DNA of 6,954 nt from Eubacteriales bacterium (GTDB lineage: Bacteria; Bacillota; Clostridia; Christensenellales; SZUA-584): the NCBI GenBank assembly GCA_028711205.1, contig JAQTSP010000140.1:1-6954 (forward strand), given 5' to 3'. Positions 4,856 through 6,954 of the stretch are shown piece by piece (within the stretch, counting starts at the first letter, position 1; each line of letters starts with the position of its first letter). The notes beneath the pieces were generated by a model. That model saw only the letters and a program-made list of their open reading frames with translations, was not told where the DNA came from and searched no databases. The position numbers were made by a program, and so were the translations under genes.

Positions 4856-6838
4856 ATGAACAAGGTAGAAAGGCTGTCAATAAACACCGTGCGTGTATTG
4901 GCTGCGGAAGGTGTTGAGAAGGCAAACAGCGGGCATCCGGGGCTGCCGCTTGGCGCTGCGCCCATGACGTATGCGCTCTGGGCAAATCATCTGAAGCACA
5001 ATCCAAAGAACCCGTCGTGGGCGGACAGAGACAGGTTTGTGCTCTCGGCAGGGCACGGGTCGATGCTGCTGTATGCGATGCTTCATATTTTCGGGTACGG
5101 CGTATCGCTCGAAGATATAAAGAACTTCAGGCAGTTTGGGTCAAAAACAGCGGGGCATCCCGAGTACGGCCACGCGCCGGGGATCGAGACGACAACCGGC
5201 CCGCTTGGGCAGGGCGTCGCGAACGCTGTGGGTATGGCCATGGCCGAGGCGCATCTTGCGGCGATGTTCAACAAAGACGGATACAACGTGGTGGATCACT
5301 ATACATACGTGCTGACGGGCGACGGATGCCTGATGGAAGGCGTTTCGTCAGAAGCCAGCTCTCTTGCGGGTACGCAAAAGCTTGGCAAGCTCATCATGCT
5401 CTATGACCGCAACAAGATCACGATCGAAGGCGAGATCGATTTCGCGTTTGACGAGGACGTCGCAAAAAGATATGAAGCGTACGGCTGGCAGGTGCTTCGC
5501 GTCGCGGACGGCAACGAGGATATCGACAGCATATCGAAGGCGATCGCTGCCGCGAAAGCCGAGACGGGGAAACCGTCGCTGATCATCATCAACACACAGA
5601 TTGGATACGGATGCCCGGCGGTTCAGGGCAGCGCTTCGTGCCACGGCGCACCGCTTGGCGCGGACAATGTGGCGGCGCTGAAACAAACGCTTGGATGGGA
5701 TTACAGCGAAAGCTTTTATGTGCCGGATGAAGTCAAGGCACAAGCGGCCGAGCGTCAGAAGAGCTATGACGCGGCGGAACAAAAATGGAACGCGATGTTT
5801 GCCAAATACCGCGCGGCATATCCGGACATGGCTGTGTTGTGGGATCAGTGCTTTGGCAAGATCGACCAAAGCATACTGGCCGACAAGGCGCTGTACCAGT
5901 TTGACAAGGCGATGGCGACAAGGGCATCTTCGGGCATTATGTTAAACAGGCTTGCGGAACGGCTGCCCGGCCTTTTCGGTGGCAGCGCGGACTTAGGCCC
6001 CTCCAATAAATCGGTGCTCAGCAAAAAAACGTATTTTTCATCCGGCGACAGGCTGGGGCAGAATATACACTACGGCATCAGGGAGTTTGCGATGGCGGCT
6101 ATCGCGAACGGCCAGGCGCTGCACGGCGGCATCGTGCCGTATGTCGCGACATTCTTCATATTCACCGATTACCTGAAAAACGCGGTGCGTATGTCCGCGC
6201 TGATGGGGCTGCCGGTGATCTACGTGATGACGCACGACAGCATCGGCGTTGGCGAAGACGGTCCGACGCACCAGCCGATCGAACAGCTCGCGTGCATGAG
6301 CGCGACGCCCAATACGCACATGTGGCGTCCTGCCGATTCAAGGGAAACGGCGGCGGCGTACATATCGGCGCTTGGGGCAAGCGCGGCGTCGGTGATCGCG
6401 CTCTCGAGGCAGGACCTGCCGTTATATGAAGGAACGGGCGAAGCGGCCCTTCGTGGCGCGTATGTTTTGAAAGACTTCGGCAGCAACCCCGAGGTCATAC
6501 TGATTGGCACGGGCAGCGAAGTTGAACTGTGCATGGGCGCGGGGCAGAAGCTTTCCCGGCAGGGCATCAGCGCCAGAGTCGTGTCGATGCCGTGCATGGA
6601 CGTTTTTGAGGAGCAGAGCGAGGAATACAAACAAAGCGTTCTTCCCAATGCGTTGGACAAGCGCGTTGTTGTCGAGGCCGCTACGTCGTTCGGATGGGCG
6701 AAATACGCGGGATGCAAAGGTGAGATCATCGCGCTCGATCATTTCGGCGCGTCGGCGCCCGCGAAAAAGCTGTTTGAAGAATACGGGCTCACCGTAGATA
6801 ACGTGGTCGCAAAGGCCAAAGCGGTACTGGGCAAATAA
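4856..6838 (+). CDS. tkt: Transketolase, full-length single chain
   Basis: The 660-residue cytoplasmic, thiamine-diphosphate enzyme moves two-carbon units between sugar phosphates in the pentose-phosphate pathway. All three domains are present. Cofactor and substrate residues can be placed by motif: H27 (SGHPG), H67 (GHGSM), H101 (GHPEYGH), GPLGQG (115-120), GDG (155-157) with N186 of DRNKITI completing the ThDP/metal motif, H263 (CHGAP), R356 (TRASSG), catalytic E410 (IREFAM), H460 and D468 in THDSIGVGEDGPTHQP, H472, and R519 (SRQDLP). The C-terminal domain runs from about 540 to VLGK. Length is the family norm for the intact form; many Clostridia instead carry split N- and C-halves. AGGAGG (4844-4849) is 6 nt before the ATG. 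It has its own promoter and terminator, so is probably monocistronic. No key residue is missing. Confidence 0.98.
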   Translation: MNKVERLSINTVRVLAAEGVEKANSGHPGLPLGAAPMTYALWANHLKHNPKNPSWADRDRFVLSAGHGSMLLYAMLHIFGYGVSLEDIKNFRQFGSKTAGHPEYGHAPGIETTTGPLGQGVANAVGMAMAEAHLAAMFNKDGYNVVDHYTYVLTGDGCLMEGVSSEASSLAGTQKLGKLIMLYDRNKITIEGEIDFAFDEDVAKRYEAYGWQVLRVADGNEDIDSISKAIAAAKAETGKPSLIIINTQIGYGCPAVQGSASCHGAPLGADNVAALKQTLGWDYSESFYVPDEVKAQAAERQKSYDAAEQKWNAMFAKYRAAYPDMAVLWDQCFGKIDQSILADKALYQFDKAMATRASSGIMLNRLAERLPGLFGGSADLGPSNKSVLSKKTYFSSGDRLGQNIHYGIREFAMAAIANGQALHGGIVPYVATFFIFTDYLKNAVRMSALMGLPVIYVMTHDSIGVGEDGPTHQPIEQLACMSATPNTHMWRPADSRETAAAYISALGASAASVIALSRQDLPLYEGTGEAALRGAYVLKDFGSNPEVILIGTGSEVELCMGAGQKLSRQGISARVVSMPCMDVFEEQSEEYKQSVLPNALDKRVVVEAATSFGWAKYAGCKGEIIALDHFGASAPAKKLFEEYGLTVDNVVAKAKAVLGK

Positions 6839-6847
6839 TGAGGCAGA

Positions 6848-6879
6848 TAGAAAGAGGCTCGATCTCGAGCCTCTTTCTA
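6848..6879. terminator. Strong hairpin terminator after tkt
   Basis: Bases 6848-6862 pair perfectly with 6865-6879, a 15-bp stem around a tight TC (formally 2-nt) loop, beginning 9 nt after the tkt stop. The 5' arm is purine-rich (AGAAAGAGG) and the 3' arm ends CCTCTTTCTA followed by an AT-rich run, not a clean T-tract. The symmetric form suits a bidirectional terminator between convergent genes. Confidence 0.8.
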
Positions 6880-6896
6880 ATATATTCTGTAATTTA

Positions 6897-6953
6897 TCAA
6901 TTGGAGACCGGGCGCTGGCAAGACGGTGCGTTTTTTGGCGTCGTGCCGTTCTT
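6897..6953 (-). CDS. Possible C-terminal end of a convergent gene (partial, weak)
   Basis: On the minus strand one frame is open from the window edge for 18 codons to TGA (6897-6899); it reads KNGTTPKNAPSCQRPVSN. Twelve of its 18 third positions are G or C, like genes here, and the stop falls just before the symmetric terminator, as expected for a convergent neighbour. The stretch is too short to identify, and other frames are also open, so this is a placeholder. Confidence 0.18.
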   Translation of the reverse strand, partial: KNGTTPKNAPSCQRPVSN

Positions 6954-6954
6954 G

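Noticed and set aside
1..6954. CRISPR array, tRNA/rRNA, insertion sequence or phage genes
   Set aside because: I looked for regularly spaced repeats, tRNA-like cloverleafs, transposase motifs and terminal repeats and saw none.

Overview
The window looks like chromosomal DNA from an anaerobic, Clostridia-type Bacillota. Reasons: strong AGGAGG-type ribosome binding sites, a YugP-family membrane Zn-peptidase, a NusG-II-domain membrane protein next to a Gx/HepS-I-type membrane protein, a lipoprotein FMN transferase, and a TetR/ABC-exporter unit of a type common in that phylum. Most genes are GC-rich for the group (about 52-65 % in lines I counted by hand). The TetR gene stands out at about 41 %. 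I cannot name a genus.

Layout. (1) 1-1255, minus strand: the first 418 residues of an ABC exporter half-transporter (membrane domain plus the start of the ATPase domain), cut by the window edge. (2) 1284-1853, minus strand: a TetR-family regulator directly upstream of the ABC gene, probably its autoregulated repressor. (3) 1854-2075: divergent intergenic region with a minus-strand promoter, overlapping inverted repeats that could be the TetR operator, a small leader hairpin, and an extended -10 promoter facing the other way. (4) 2076-4653, plus strand: four tightly packed or overlapping genes: an FAD:protein FMN transferase lipoprotein (ApbE/FmnB type), a one-TM protein with an extracytoplasmic NusG-II domain (EetA-like), a polytopic Gx/HepS-I family protein (EetB-like), and a YugP-type zinc metallopeptidase. 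(5) 4654-4855: AT-rich intergenic region with a TATAAT promoter and a CGATAA inverted-repeat cluster. (6) 4856-6838: a complete single-chain transketolase, followed by a strong hairpin terminator. (7) 6880-6954: tail with no confirmed gene, possibly the end of a convergent gene.

How the genes work together. The first three genes of the plus-strand operon have the same families and order as fmnB-eetA-eetB of the Listeria flavin-based extracellular electron transfer (FLEET) locus, from my memory of that locus. The expected partners (flavinylated lipoprotein PplA, Ndh2, demethylmenaquinone enzymes) are not in the window. The operon is therefore best read as a compact extracytoplasmic flavinylation/electron-transfer module whose acceptor protein is encoded elsewhere, with a membrane protease coupled to its 3' end. 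The TetR/ABC pair is a separate efflux unit, and transketolase is housekeeping pentose-phosphate metabolism.
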